Below are positions 43,546 to 53,245 of a stretch of DNA of 64,000 nt, in pieces; the first letter of the stretch is position 1, and every line of letters starts with the position of its first letter. This stretch comes from Rhodospirillaceae bacterium (GTDB lineage: Bacteria; Pseudomonadota; Alphaproteobacteria; DSM-16000; Inquilinaceae). The position numbers were made by a program, and so were the translations under genes. Under the pieces are notes generated by a model. That model worked only from the letters and a program-made list of their open reading frames with translations, had not been told where the DNA came from and did not search any database. The stretch is from the NCBI GenBank assembly GCA_020638575.1, contig JACKIH010000003.1, forward strand, positions 101,001-165,000. The letters are read 5' to 3'.

Positions 43546-44919
43546 CTACCGCGGCTCCACCACCATCGCCAGGCCGCCGATGGGTGCCAGGGTGAGCTGG
43601 GCACGCAGGCGCACCGGGCGGCCTGCCACCAGCCGCGGGCGGAAGCGCTGTGCCAGGGCGGCCAGCACCAGGGTCGCTTCCATCATCGCGAACCCGGCGC
43701 CGATGCACACCCGCGGCCCGGCGCCAAAGGGCAGGTAGGCAAAGCGCGGCCGCCCGGCACTGCGCGCGGGCAAAAAGCGCTCGGGGTCGAAGCGCTCCGG
43801 TTGGTCCCACAGGCGGCGGTGGCGGTGGATGATCCAGGGCGAAACGAACACGCGCTGGCCGGCGCGAACCGGCACGCCGCAGATCTCGCACGCCGTGCGC
43901 GGGGTGCGGGCGGCGATGGTGGGCACCGGCGGGAAGAGGCGCATCGCCTCCTCGATCACCATCCGCGTGTAGGGCAGGGCGGCGACGTCGTCCGCCGTGG
44001 GCAGGCGCCCGCCGAGCACGGCGTCCAGCTCGGCATGCAGCCTCGCTTCCTCCGCCGGATGGTGGGCGAGGAGATACCACGTCCAGGTGAGCGCGGTCGC
44101 AACGGTCTCGTGGCCGGCCTCGAACAGCGTGACCACCTCGTCGCGCACCTCCTGCGCGGTGAGACCGCCGCCGTCCTCGCTGTCGCGGGCGGCGATCAGC
44201 CGGGTCAACAGGTCTGGCGGAGCGGACGTAAGGTCACGCTCGCGCTCGCCGATCATGCCGGTGACGGCGGCGTTGAAGCGGGCGAACTCCCGGCGCACCC
44301 AGGCGTATTTCCGCCGCCGGATGAGCGTGCCGATGAGCGGCAAGGCATCGGGCAGGCCGAGCTTCAGGCCGTCCTGCGTGGCGCTGAGGGCGCCGTCCGC
44401 CAGCTCCGTCAGCTCCGCGGCATCGGATGAGAACATGGTGTCGGAGACGATCTTGAGGGACACCCCCTTCATCTCCGCGGCCATGTCCACCTTCGCGCCA
44501 CGGGGCAGGGCGGCCCAGCGCTCCGCCCACAGCCCGGCCGCTTCGGTCATCACCGGGGCGAGGGCGGCGACGCTGCGCGGTCCGAAATAGGGCGCCAGGA
44601 TGCGGCGGTGGCGGCGCCATGTTTCGCCCGTCACGCCCAGCAACCCCTCGCCGAAACAGGCGGAAAAGATCTCGTCGGACTGCGGGTGGCGGGGGAAGTC
44701 GGCCACCTCGTCCAGCATCACCCGGCGCACCGCGTCGGGGTCGCTGACTACCGCCAGCAGATGGGGAAAGCGGCGCGGTCGGAAGACGGGCTGCTCGTAG
44801 GCGTCGCGCGGAAACGCCTGGAACATGTTGGACGGCGGATGGAGCAGCAGTGAGAGAATGGACGGCGCCCGCTCCGGCGGCGGCGCCAGGCCGGCAAGGG
44901 GCTGGGAGGGCGCTGTCAT
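43546..44919 (-). CDS. Cytochrome P450
   Basis: A 457-residue haem-thiolate monooxygenase. The I-helix is FEAGHETVATALTW, the ExxR motif is EEAMRLFPPV, and the haem-binding loop is FGAGPRVCIGAGFAMMEA with the cysteine ligand. The sequence resembles the CYP type with a plain N terminus and no membrane anchor, so it is probably soluble. Substrate is unknown, and no ferredoxin or reductase gene is adjacent. ATG 44919 is preferred; a GTG lies at 44928. It is 34 bases downstream of the 688-residue membrane protein gene and may be part of the moxR operon. Confidence 0.92.
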   Translation of the reverse strand: MTAPSQPLAGLAPPPERAPSILSLLLHPPSNMFQAFPRDAYEQPVFRPRRFPHLLAVVSDPDAVRRVMLDEVADFPRHPQSDEIFSACFGEGLLGVTGETWRRHRRILAPYFGPRSVAALAPVMTEAAGLWAERWAALPRGAKVDMAAEMKGVSLKIVSDTMFSSDAAELTELADGALSATQDGLKLGLPDALPLIGTLIRRRKYAWVRREFARFNAAVTGMIGERERDLTSAPPDLLTRLIAARDSEDGGGLTAQEVRDEVVTLFEAGHETVATALTWTWYLLAHHPAEEARLHAELDAVLGGRLPTADDVAALPYTRMVIEEAMRLFPPVPTIAARTPRTACEICGVPVRAGQRVFVSPWIIHRHRRLWDQPERFDPERFLPARSAGRPRFAYLPFGAGPRVCIGAGFAMMEATLVLAALAQRFRPRLVAGRPVRLRAQLTLAPIGGLAMVVEPR

Positions 44920-44953
44920 GGCTGGCACATGCCGTTCGGACTGGATCCGCGCG

Positions 44954-47020
44954 CTACCGCCCCTCGGCCCGCCAGGCGAGGATCAGCGGCGGCACAATCA
45001 GCAGCACCGCCACCCAGGGCGGCAGCAGCGGCGTCTGCCGGGCGCCGGTCACCTGGTAGTTCTGGCGGTCGACCAATCCCAGCCAGTCGCTGCCCGCGGT
45101 ATCGCGGCCGGGGCGCACGCGGCGCAGGTCGAGCAAGCCGTCCTCCAGCCACACGGCACCGCCGCCGGTCGCGGCGATCACTGGCGTCAGCCGCTCGGCC
45201 GTGGCGTGCACCTCCGTGAATTCCGGCGAAGAGAGGTCGCCCACCACCGCCAACGCCTGCCGCTCGCCGTCCGAAACCTGGTAGATGCCGGGCTGGCCAA
45301 CCCGCACCGCCGCTTCGGCGAGGCCGGGTTCGGTGGCTTCCAGGGTTACGGTCGACGTCTCGTCGTCCGGGCCGGTCACCTCCACCGGGCCGGCGGGATC
45401 GCCGTCCAGCAGGCGGCGGCTGATGCGCAACGTGTGGCCATCGGCCGATGCCGTCAGCAGGTCTTCTTCCAGGCTGGGTTCGCGCATCAGCCAGTGGGCG
45501 ACCCGGCGCAGCAGCTCCACCTGCGGTCCGCCACCTTCGAAGCCGCGCGCCCACAGCCACATCTGGTCGCTCGCCACCTGGGCGACACGGCCCCGGCCGA
45601 CGCGGTTGAGGATGAGCAGTGGCCGGTCTGACTCGCCGGACATCAGCACGTCGCCCGCCGTCGCCTGCACGTCGATCTCGCGGAACCAGCGGCCCCAGGT
45701 GGGCTCGCCCCCCTCCGGTCCGGCCCCGCTCAGCCCCGCCGTCACCGGGTGGCGGCGGCCGACTTCGGTCAGCTCCGGGGTGAACCCGGTCTCGATCACC
45801 GTACCGGTGGGCCGGCCGGGCAGGATGCGCTCCAGGGGCGTGCGGTAGAGGCTGAAGATGTTGGCGAAGTCCGGCCCGCTCGCCTCCAGGAAGGCGCCGC
45901 CGTTCTCCACGTACTGGGCGATGTTCTCCAGATAGGTCTGGTGCAGCACGCCACGCCGCCGGTAGCGGTCGAAGATAATCAGGTCGAACTCGTTGATCTG
46001 CACGTCGAACAGCTCGCGCACGGGAAAGGCGATCAACGACAGCTCATTGATGGGGGTGGCGTCCTGGCCTTCCGGCGGGCGCAGGATGGTGAAGTGCACG
46101 AGGTCGACCGAGGGGTCGGACTTCAGGATGTTGCGCCACACCCGTTCGCCCATGTGCGGCTCGCCGGACACGAGCAGCACCCGCAGCCGGTCGCGCACGC
46201 CGTTGACGGCGATGGCCGCGTGGTTGTTGGCGGCAGTCAGCTCGCCTGCGATCACCGGCACCTCGGCCTCGATCACCGTCTGTCCGCCATGCACCAGCGG
46301 CACGTCGACGGTGGCACGTCCGTCCGGCCCTGCGGGCACCTCGGCCACCACCTCGCCGTCGCGGCGCAGCGTCACGATGGGCGGCGGGGCGGTGGCGTCG
46401 TCCGGCTGGGTGGCGGTCTCCACCGTCAGGGTGACGGACTGGTTGACCAGCCCGAAGGCCGGCGGCTCCACGAAGCTGATGCGCCGGTCGACACGGCTGC
46501 GGCTGCCGGCGATCAGCGCATGGATGGGCACGTCGATGCCCTGCCAAGGGCCGTCCGGCGCGTCGTGCACCTGGCCGTCGGTCACCAGCAGGATGCCGGC
46601 AAGCTGGTTGCGCGGTACGTCGGCGAGGGCCGACGCCAGATCGTCGAACAGGCGCGTTTCGTCGGTGCCGTTGGCGGCGGCATCGATCACCCGCACGTCG
46701 AGGCCGGGCATGTCGTCCAGTTCGCTGCGCAAGGCGGCCACCGCAGCGTCGCGGTCGGCGGCGCGGTCGCCGATGTCGAGGCTGGCCGAGTGGTCGGCGA
46801 CGATCACCGCCAGGCTGTCGATGGGCCGCCGGTCCTCCTGCGTGACCGAGGGGTTGAGCAGGGCCGCCCCCAGCAGGGCCAGGAAGGCGATGCGCCAGCC
46901 CTGGCCGCGCACGCCCCGCACCATGGCGTAGAGGGCGAAGGCCAGCGGTGCTGCCAGCAATGCCGCGATCAGCCACAGCGGCAGCCAGGGATCGAGCACC
47001 AGGTTGGTGACCGCGGTCAT
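44954..47020 (-). CDS. Large membrane protein of the moxR-DUF58-DUF4159 operon (glutamine amidotransferase-like/vWA-like)
   Basis: A 688-residue protein. Two hydrophobic helices open it (LPLWLIAALLAAPLAFALYAMV; WRIAFLALLGAALLN) and one closes it (WVAVLLIVPPLILAWRA). The part after the first pair resembles a vWA-type domain (IDSLAVIVADHSASLDIGDR; AGILLVTDGQVHDAPDGPW), although the metal site is DHSAS rather than DxSxS. A later portion (LRVLLVSGEPHMGERVWRN and FLEASGPDFANI) has a glutamine-amidotransferase-like fold without an obvious catalytic Cys. It is probably an assembly or regulatory component. Its start overlaps the upstream gene by ATGA. Confidence 0.8.
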   Translation of the reverse strand: MTAVTNLVLDPWLPLWLIAALLAAPLAFALYAMVRGVRGQGWRIAFLALLGAALLNPSVTQEDRRPIDSLAVIVADHSASLDIGDRAADRDAAVAALRSELDDMPGLDVRVIDAAANGTDETRLFDDLASALADVPRNQLAGILLVTDGQVHDAPDGPWQGIDVPIHALIAGSRSRVDRRISFVEPPAFGLVNQSVTLTVETATQPDDATAPPPIVTLRRDGEVVAEVPAGPDGRATVDVPLVHGGQTVIEAEVPVIAGELTAANNHAAIAVNGVRDRLRVLLVSGEPHMGERVWRNILKSDPSVDLVHFTILRPPEGQDATPINELSLIAFPVRELFDVQINEFDLIIFDRYRRRGVLHQTYLENIAQYVENGGAFLEASGPDFANIFSLYRTPLERILPGRPTGTVIETGFTPELTEVGRRHPVTAGLSGAGPEGGEPTWGRWFREIDVQATAGDVLMSGESDRPLLILNRVGRGRVAQVASDQMWLWARGFEGGGPQVELLRRVAHWLMREPSLEEDLLTASADGHTLRISRRLLDGDPAGPVEVTGPDDETSTVTLEATEPGLAEAAVRVGQPGIYQVSDGERQALAVVGDLSSPEFTEVHATAERLTPVIAATGGGAVWLEDGLLDLRRVRPGRDTAGSDWLGLVDRQNYQVTGARQTPLLPPWVAVLLIVPPLILAWRAEGR

Positions 47021-49770
47021 TGGCCGAGCCGCTCGATGATGGCCGGCAGGTGCACCTGGTCGGCCTTGTAGTTGCCCGTCAGCGCATACATCACCAGGTT
47101 GACGCCGAAGCGCAGGGCCATTTCGCGCTGCAGGTCGCCGCCGGGGATCACCGGCATCACCGGCCGGCCGGCGGCATCCATGGCCCAGGCGGCCGCCCAG
47201 TCGTTGGAGCCGACGATGATGGAGGCAACGCCATCGTTCACCGAGGTGTCGGTGTCCTCAACCCACACATCGCCGCCGTCGAAGCGGCCGGGGAAGTCCT
47301 GCAGCAGGTAGAAGGCGCGGGTCAGCACATGGTCGGGCGGCACCGGCACCAGCGGCGGTACATCCATGCCTGCGGTGACGCTACGCAGCGCCTGCTGGCC
47401 GGCCCCGCCGAGCCCGCCCCCCTGACCCAGCGGGCCGTCGCGGGTGTCGAACACGATGGTGCCGCCGGTCTGCAGATAGGTTTCCAGCCGCGCCACGGCG
47501 GCCGGCGAGGGCGGCTCCTGGCCTTCGGTCATCGGCCAGTAGAGGAAGGGGAAGAAGGCCAGCTCGTCGGTTTCCAGGTCGACGCCCACGGCCCCCACCG
47601 GTTCCGCAGCCGTGCGCAGCCGCAGCACCTGCGTTAGGCCGTTGAGGCCGGCTTCCGACACGCTGTCGACCTCCGGATCTCCGGTCATCACATAGGCCAG
47701 GTGGGTTTCGGTACTCATGGCCAGCGCGAAGGACTCCTCGTCGTCGAGGCCCTGGGCGGCGGCCGGCTGCGGCTGGAGGGCGCCGGCCAGCATGAGCGCC
47801 AGGAGGGCGGTGCCGGCCATCGCCCGGGTCGCGGTGCGGGGGAAGAGGACACCCTTCAGCCACAGCGTCGCCAGCGCATCGAGCGCCAGCAGCAGGGCGG
47901 CCGCAGCCAGCAGCCAGGGCATCAGCGGCGTCTCCTCGGTACCGGCAAGCGTGCCGGTGTCGGCTCCGGCCGGCACCTCCAGACGCTGCGGCGGTGCGAT
48001 GGTGCCGCCCAGGTTGAAGGCGCGCGTCACCCCGCCATCGGTGCCGTAGAGGCCGGGGGGGTGCTGCGCGCCCGGCCGGATGCCGGCGGTGGGTTCGGCG
48101 GGCAGGGGGCGGGCCGCGGGCGGCGGATCGCCCAGCCGGCCGAAGGCATCCAGGCTGGCGCGCGGGGCGAGCGGCAGGGAGGATCCGGCGACCTCCTGGC
48201 CGTCCGACAGCTCGGTGATCCGTTGCAGCATCTCCACGAACAGGCCGGACAGCGGCAGGGTCGACCAATCGGGCCGCGCCGACACATGCACCAGCACCAG
48301 CCAGCCCTCGCCACGCCGGGCGGCGGTCACCAGCGGTGTGCCGTCGGCAAGCTGCGCCCAGGTGTGCTCGACCAACTCCGGACCCGGCTGGGCCAGCACC
48401 TGGCGGTTCACCACCACATCGTCGGGCACCTCCAGGCCGGCAAACGGGCTGCCGGGCGGGAAGGGGGCGAGGCTCATCGGCTCCGTCCAACTCATCGAAC
48501 CGGACAGCAGGCGGTCGCCGGTGCGCAGGGCCACCGGCACCATCGCGTCCGACGACTCGGCCAGGCGTGGGCCGGCGAACTGCACGTAGATGCCGCCGTC
48601 CTCGATCCAGGCGTCCAGCTCGCGGCGCGCCTCCACACCGGGCAGTCCCTCGTCGGTGGCGAGGATCACGTCCACCGGCGCTGCGGTGGCCGTCAGCGTG
48701 GCGACGTCGCCCGTGATCGGTTCTGAGAACGGCTGGATGGCGCGCTCCACATAGTGCAGCGGGGAGAGCAGCGGGTAGAGGCCGGGATCGCCGATGGAAA
48801 CGATGCCGATGCCGTGGTGCTGCCAGCGCCGGTCCACCAGGGCGACACCACCGGCGGTGGGCGGCCCGTTCAGCTCCAGCCGGGCGATGCGGTTGAGCGC
48901 GTCGGCCGGCAGGTCGACCGTCGCGGTGCCGCGCAGTGGATCGCCCGCGGTGAGGTCGACGGGGGCCTGGGCGAGCAGGCGGCCGTCGCCGGCCCGCGCG
49001 GTGACGGTGGCTCCGGCGACCAGCGGCTCGGCGGCGGCGACGCTGGCGATCAGCCGCGGCCCTGGCCGGTCGTCCAGCACCAGCAGCGGCGCGGTGCGGT
49101 CGCCCAGCAGCACGGTCAGCGGGCCGAGGCGCTGGAGGGTCGCAGCGAAATCCGGGCCGTCGTTTCCGTCCGCGGCATCGGCCAAGCCATTGGCGATCCA
49201 CACCACCTCCGGTGCCGTGGCGAAGGGCAGGGCGGCCAGTGGAGCGGCCAGCGCCGTCCGGTCGGCCGGCCACGGCCGCGGTTCGAATTCCTCCACCAGC
49301 GCCAGCACCTCGCGCGCCGGCAGGGGGCCGATCACCGGCGGCGGATCGCCGTTGGGCGTGGCGCTGGTGCGCGCCAACGCCACCAGGCGGTCGTCGCGGG
49401 CGGCCTGGGCCACGCGGTCGAGCGCCACGTCCCGGCGCAACGGCCAGTCGACGGCGGCGGCCCAATCGTCGTCCAGCACCAGCAGCAGCGGCCGCTCGGC
49501 ACTGCCACCGGCCACCGGGTTCACCACCGGCTGGGCAAGCGCCAGGATCACCAGCCCGGCGATCAGCATACGCAGCGCCATCAGCCAGGGCGGCGTGTGG
49601 GCCGGCGTTTCTTCCTCCGAGCGCAGCCCGAACAGCAGGCGCACGGCGGGGAACGGTACGCGGCGTGGCGAGGGCGGTAGCACCCGCAACAGCCAGTAGA
49701 TCACCGGCAGGGCGATTAGGGCGAACAGCACCAAGGGCGCATTGAAGGCGATGAGTCCGGCGGGGATCAC
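47017..49770 (-). CDS. BatA/DUF4159 domain membrane protein
   Basis: A 917-residue protein. The N terminus is the BatA-type anchor (LIAFNAPLVLFALIALPVIYWLLRVLPPSPRRVPFPAVRLL), then a TPPWLMALRMLIAGLVILALA helix. A long periplasmic middle follows, then more helices near residues 640-700 (PWLLAAAALLLALDALATLWL; MAGTALLALMLAG). The C terminus is DUF4159 (THLAYVMTGDPEVDSVSEAGLNGLTQVLRLRT). It starts with GTG 49770, overlapping the DUF58 stop. The longer open frame to 50412 only overlaps DUF58. These proteins accompany MoxR ATPases in alphaproteobacteria; their exact role is unknown. Confidence 0.87.
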   Translation of the reverse strand: MIPAGLIAFNAPLVLFALIALPVIYWLLRVLPPSPRRVPFPAVRLLFGLRSEEETPAHTPPWLMALRMLIAGLVILALAQPVVNPVAGGSAERPLLLVLDDDWAAAVDWPLRRDVALDRVAQAARDDRLVALARTSATPNGDPPPVIGPLPAREVLALVEEFEPRPWPADRTALAAPLAALPFATAPEVVWIANGLADAADGNDGPDFAATLQRLGPLTVLLGDRTAPLLVLDDRPGPRLIASVAAAEPLVAGATVTARAGDGRLLAQAPVDLTAGDPLRGTATVDLPADALNRIARLELNGPPTAGGVALVDRRWQHHGIGIVSIGDPGLYPLLSPLHYVERAIQPFSEPITGDVATLTATAAPVDVILATDEGLPGVEARRELDAWIEDGGIYVQFAGPRLAESSDAMVPVALRTGDRLLSGSMSWTEPMSLAPFPPGSPFAGLEVPDDVVVNRQVLAQPGPELVEHTWAQLADGTPLVTAARRGEGWLVLVHVSARPDWSTLPLSGLFVEMLQRITELSDGQEVAGSSLPLAPRASLDAFGRLGDPPPAARPLPAEPTAGIRPGAQHPPGLYGTDGGVTRAFNLGGTIAPPQRLEVPAGADTGTLAGTEETPLMPWLLAAAALLLALDALATLWLKGVLFPRTATRAMAGTALLALMLAGALQPQPAAAQGLDDEESFALAMSTETHLAYVMTGDPEVDSVSEAGLNGLTQVLRLRTAAEPVGAVGVDLETDELAFFPFLYWPMTEGQEPPSPAAVARLETYLQTGGTIVFDTRDGPLGQGGGLGGAGQQALRSVTAGMDVPPLVPVPPDHVLTRAFYLLQDFPGRFDGGDVWVEDTDTSVNDGVASIIVGSNDWAAAWAMDAAGRPVMPVIPGGDLQREMALRFGVNLVMYALTGNYKADQVHLPAIIERLGQ

Positions 49771-50660
49771 GGCTCGCCCCCGTGGGTCTGCGTCAGCGCC
49801 TGGTAGAGTGCCAGGAGGGCCGGCTGCGGCGGATGATCGGTGCGGTGGACGACCAGCGTCCAGCCGAGCTGGCGGGCCAGGTCGGCCAGTGCGGCGCGGT
49901 GCGCCTGGAAGCGCTCGCCGTAGGCGCCGCGCAGCCGGTCCACCCGCGGGACCAGCATTTCGCCATCGGCCTCCAGCCCGGCGAAGCGCACCCGGCCGTC
50001 GAACGGCAGCAGCTCCTCGGCCGGGTCGATCACCTGGACGAGATAGCCGGCCAACCGCCGTTCGGCATAGGCGCTGAAGAGCGGGCTGAGCTGCTCGACG
50101 GGATCGAGGAAGTCGCCCACCAGCACCAGCTCGCCATGGGCGGGCAGCGAGGTGGCGGGCGGCAGCGGGCCGCCGGCGGCATCGGCGCGCACCAGGTCGG
50201 CCGCCACCTGCTCCAGGCGCAAGCGGCCGTGGCCGGAGCGCGGCGGTGCACCCAGCACCGACACCCGCTCGCCCGCCCGCATGAGAAGTTGCGCCAGCGC
50301 CAGCACCAGCACGTCGGCACGGTGCCGCTTGGTGGGCAGGGCGGTCCCCGAGGCGTAGTCCATGGACGGCGTGCCGTCGCGCCATAGCCAGACGGATTGC
50401 ACCGCCTCCCACTCGAACTGGCGCACGTACACATCGTCGCTGCGGCCGCTGCGCCGCCAGTCGATGGCGTTGGGGGCATCGCCCGGCACGTAGTGGCGGT
50501 ACTGCCAGAACGCCTCGCCCTGGCCGACGCGGCGGCGGCCGTGCAGACCCGCGGCGATGGAGGCGGCCACCTGCACGGCGTTCACCAGCAAGGCCGGCAG
50601 GCTGCCGGACACCCGGCGGGCCTCGGCGATGGCGTCGTGGCGGGGAATGGAGACCGGCAT
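49767..50660 (-). CDS. DUF58 domain-containing protein
   Basis: A 297-residue protein of the DUF58 (vWA-like) family. The signature is GRRRVGQGEAFWQYRHYVPGDAPNAIDWRRSGRSDDVYVRQFEWE near the N terminus, with the conserved R-x-Y-x-x-G-D-D/A motif. It has a degenerate metal site (WRDGTPSMDYASG). It is a typical partner of MoxR ATPases and lies 46 bases downstream of moxR. It overlaps the DUF4159 gene. Confidence 0.9.
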   Translation of the reverse strand: MPVSIPRHDAIAEARRVSGSLPALLVNAVQVAASIAAGLHGRRRVGQGEAFWQYRHYVPGDAPNAIDWRRSGRSDDVYVRQFEWEAVQSVWLWRDGTPSMDYASGTALPTKRHRADVLVLALAQLLMRAGERVSVLGAPPRSGHGRLRLEQVAADLVRADAAGGPLPPATSLPAHGELVLVGDFLDPVEQLSPLFSAYAERRLAGYLVQVIDPAEELLPFDGRVRFAGLEADGEMLVPRVDRLRGAYGERFQAHRAALADLARQLGWTLVVHRTDHPPQPALLALYQALTQTHGGEP

Positions 50661-50706
50661 GGCCGTCTGTTGGCCCTCACTCAGTCCGTGGCGTTCGCCG
50701 ACGGCC

Positions 50707-51702
50707 TCACGCGAAGCGCGCGCACAGCCGATCGATCACCGCGTCGACCTCCAGCCCGTCGGCGCGGGCGGCGAAGGTCAGCGCCATGCGGTGCTTGAGG
50801 ATCGGCTTGGCGAGTGCCAGCACGTCGTCCATGGAGGGCGACAGGCGCCCGTCAAGCAGTGCCTTGGCCCGGCTCGCCAGCATCAGAGCCTGGCTGGCAC
50901 GCGGCCCCGGGCCCCAGGCGATCAGCCGGCCGATGTCGTCCGGCGCGTCCTGCTCCGGCCGGGCGGAGCGCACCAGCGCCAGGATGCCGTCGATCACCGA
51001 TTCGCCCACCGGCAGGCGGCGCACCAGGGTTTGGGCGGTCTGCAGGTCGCCCGGCGTCATCACCGCCGTGGCCTCGGCCACCTCCACCCCGGTGGTGGCG
51101 AGCAGCATGGTGCGCTCCGCCGCCGCATCGGGGTAGGAGACGTCCACCTGCATCAAGAAGCGGTCGAGCTGGGCTTCCGGCAGCGGGTAGGTGCCTTCCT
51201 GTTCCAGCGGATTCTGGGTGGCCAGCACGTGGAAGGGGGCGGGCAGCGGCCGGTTGGCCCCGGCAATGGAGATGCGGTGTTCCTGCATCGCCTGCAGGAG
51301 GGCGGACTGGGTACGCGGGCTGGCGCGGTTGATCTCGTCGGCCATGAGAAGCTGGCAGAACACCGGCCCTTCGATGAAGCGGAAGGCGCGGCGGCCGCCC
51401 GCCTGTTCTTCCAGGACTTCGGAGCCGAGGATGTCCGATGGCATGAGGTCCGGCGTGCACTGGATGCGCCCGTGGTCGAGCCCGAAGGCAGCACCCAAGG
51501 TTTCCACCAGGCGGGTCTTGGCGAGCCCCGGCACGCCGATCAGCAGCACGTGGCCACCGGCCAGCAGGCTGACCAGCGCCTGGTCGACGACGTCCGCCTG
51601 GCCGAAGATCACGCGTCCCACGGTGGCGCGCAGATCGGCCAGCTTGGCACCGAGTCTCTCGACGCCGGCCACCACGTCGCCGTCCGGCAGGGGTAGGTCC
51701 AT
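50707..51702 (-). CDS. MoxR-family AAA+ ATPase
   Basis: A 331-residue AAA+ protein. Walker A is LLIGVPGLAKTRLVE, Walker B is LLMADEINRASPRTQSALLQAMQEH, sensor 1 is VLATQNPLEQEGTYPLPEAQLDRF, and the C-terminal lid follows. MoxR proteins act as chaperones that mature metalloenzymes or cell-surface complexes together with vWA proteins. It heads the operon moxR-DUF58-DUF4159-44954..47020, and possibly the P450. The promoter must lie in the 75 bases shared with the divergent DUF1285 gene. Confidence 0.93.
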   Translation of the reverse strand: MDLPLPDGDVVAGVERLGAKLADLRATVGRVIFGQADVVDQALVSLLAGGHVLLIGVPGLAKTRLVETLGAAFGLDHGRIQCTPDLMPSDILGSEVLEEQAGGRRAFRFIEGPVFCQLLMADEINRASPRTQSALLQAMQEHRISIAGANRPLPAPFHVLATQNPLEQEGTYPLPEAQLDRFLMQVDVSYPDAAAERTMLLATTGVEVAEATAVMTPGDLQTAQTLVRRLPVGESVIDGILALVRSARPEQDAPDDIGRLIAWGPGPRASQALMLASRAKALLDGRLSPSMDDVLALAKPILKHRMALTFAARADGLEVDAVIDRLCARFA

Positions 51703-51777
51703 GGGTCACCCTATGCTGTTGCGGTCCGTCATCGTCATGCGCATGCGCTATCCTGCGCGCGTCTCTACAGTGGAACT

Positions 51778-52320
51778 ATGTCGAAACTGCGCGACCGCGA
51801 GGTCAACCGCATGGAAGTCCCCCCGCATCCCGCCCACATGCCGGCCCGTTCGGCCGACGACGAGGGCTACGATATCCGCATCGCCGCCGATGGCACGTGG
51901 TTTCACGAAGGCCGGCCGATTCGCCGCCTGCCCCTGGTGAAGCTGTTCTCCACCGTGCTGCGGCGGGACGAGGCGGGCGATTTCTGGCTGATCACGCCGG
52001 CCGAGCGCGGCCGCATCCAGGTTGACGACGCGCCCTTTGTCGCGGTGGAACTGGTGCGCAGCGGCGAAGGCGAGGCCCAGGACCTCGCCTTTCGCACCAA
52101 CGTAGACCAGTGGGTGACGGCCGACGGCGATCACCCGATCCGGGTGGAGTTGACCGGCGAGGCCGACGAGCCGCGCCCCTATGTGCGGGTGCGCGACCGC
52201 CTGGATGCGCTGATCGTGCGCTCGGTGTTTTACGAATTGGCGGAGTTGGCTGTGGAGCGAGACGGCACGACCGGAGTTTGGAGCGGCGGCTCGTTTTTCG
52301 CGCTCGACGGCCGACAATGA
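51778..52320 (+). CDS. DUF1285 domain-containing protein
   Basis: A 180-residue soluble protein. The region IRIAADGTWFHEGRPIRRLPLVKLFSTVLRRDEAGDFWLITPAERGRIQVDDAPFV shows the DUF1285 pattern, with the two-domain beta-rich fold continuing to VFYELAEL. The function is unknown. Its stop overlaps the CoA pyrophosphatase gene by ATGA and the whole run DUF1285-nudix-DUF6111-cca is tightly coupled, a conserved alphaproteobacterial order. Confidence 0.86.
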   Translation: MSKLRDREVNRMEVPPHPAHMPARSADDEGYDIRIAADGTWFHEGRPIRRLPLVKLFSTVLRRDEAGDFWLITPAERGRIQVDDAPFVAVELVRSGEGEAQDLAFRTNVDQWVTADGDHPIRVELTGEADEPRPYVRVRDRLDALIVRSVFYELAELAVERDGTTGVWSGGSFFALDGRQ

Positions 52321-52925
52321 GCGCGCTTGTGGACAAGCTGGCCGGCCTGCTGTCGGCCCCCGACCGCACCTGGCGGGTGCGCGGCGACCACGACCTCAAC
52401 CCCGAATTCGCCGACGCCCACAGCATGCTGCGCGAAGCCGCGGTGCTGGCGCTGATCATCGATACGCCACCGGCACCGCGCCTGGTGTTGACCCAGCGCA
52501 CCGGGCACCTGTCGGCCCATGCCGGGCAGATCAGCATGCCGGGCGGCCGGCTTGAGCCGGAGGATGCCTCTCCGGAAGCCTGCGCGCTGCGCGAAACCCA
52601 GGAGGAGATCGGCGTGCCGCCCGCTGCGGTTTCGCTGATCGGCCGCCTGGACACCTACATCACCCGCACCGGCTTCCGCGTGACCCCGGTGGTTGGCGTG
52701 GCCGGCGAGGACTTGCACTATCTGCGCGACGCCTTTGAGGTGGATGAGGTGTTCGAGGTGCCGCTCGCGCATTTCCTGGCGCCGGACAGCCTCAAGACCG
52801 ACGAACGCATGCTGCTGGGCAAGACGCGCCGCTTCTTTTCGTTCCCTTACGGCGACTACTACATCTGGGGAGCGACCGCGGGCATGCTTGTGAACTTGAG
52901 AGAGCTTCTGGGCACAACATGCTGA
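52317..52925 (+). CDS. CoA pyrophosphatase (NUDIX hydrolase)
   Basis: A 202-residue NUDIX enzyme. The Nudix box is GGRLEPEDASPEACALRETQEEIG, with all key residues (G, E, RE, EE) in place. The preceding LTQRTGHLSAHAGQISMPGG matches the CoA pyrophosphatase group (NudL/YeaB). It is expected to hydrolyse CoA or acyl-CoA pyrophosphate bonds. The start at ATG 52317 overlaps DUF1285. Confidence 0.9.
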   Translation: MSALVDKLAGLLSAPDRTWRVRGDHDLNPEFADAHSMLREAAVLALIIDTPPAPRLVLTQRTGHLSAHAGQISMPGGRLEPEDASPEACALRETQEEIGVPPAAVSLIGRLDTYITRTGFRVTPVVGVAGEDLHYLRDAFEVDEVFEVPLAHFLAPDSLKTDERMLLGKTRRFFSFPYGDYYIWGATAGMLVNLRELLGTTC

Positions 52926-53245
52926 GATTGTTCCAGCTTATCGCCATCCTGATCCCGCTGGGGATCTATCTGGCCTACGTGTTCGCCAAGCGCCGGCAGG
53001 CCGCCGCCATGGGCCATCCGCTGCCGAGCTGGTGGCAGCAGGGGCCTGGCTTCTGGGCGATCCTCGGTGGCCTGAGCCTGCTGATTGCCGGCTTGGCCGT
53101 GTTTTCCGCCTTCGACGGGGCGCCCGCGGGCAGCCGCTACGTGGCGCCGCGCATGGTCGACGGCCACCTGGTGGAGGGACAGATGATCGATCCGGCGGGC
53201 CCGCGGGGCGGCGAGCCCACCGCCCCCGACACGCTGCATGAGTGA
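52919..53245 (+). CDS. DUF6111 family small membrane protein
   Basis: A 108-residue protein with two membrane helices (LFQLIAILIPLGIYLAYVF; FWAILGGLSLLIAGLAVFS) joined by a loop with SWWQQGPG, and a short C-terminal periplasmic tail (GSRYVAPRMVDGHLVEGQM). This layout fits DUF6111 of alphaproteobacteria. The function is unknown. It overlaps the CoA pyrophosphatase gene by seven bases and cca by eight. Confidence 0.8.
   Translation: MLRLFQLIAILIPLGIYLAYVFAKRRQAAAMGHPLPSWWQQGPGFWAILGGLSLLIAGLAVFSAFDGAPAGSRYVAPRMVDGHLVEGQMIDPAGPRGGEPTAPDTLHE

Noticed and set aside
47017..50412. A 1131-codon frame suggesting a longer DUF4159 protein
   Set aside because: The first 214 codons overlap the DUF58 gene in another frame. 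GTG 49770 gives the proper BatA-like start.
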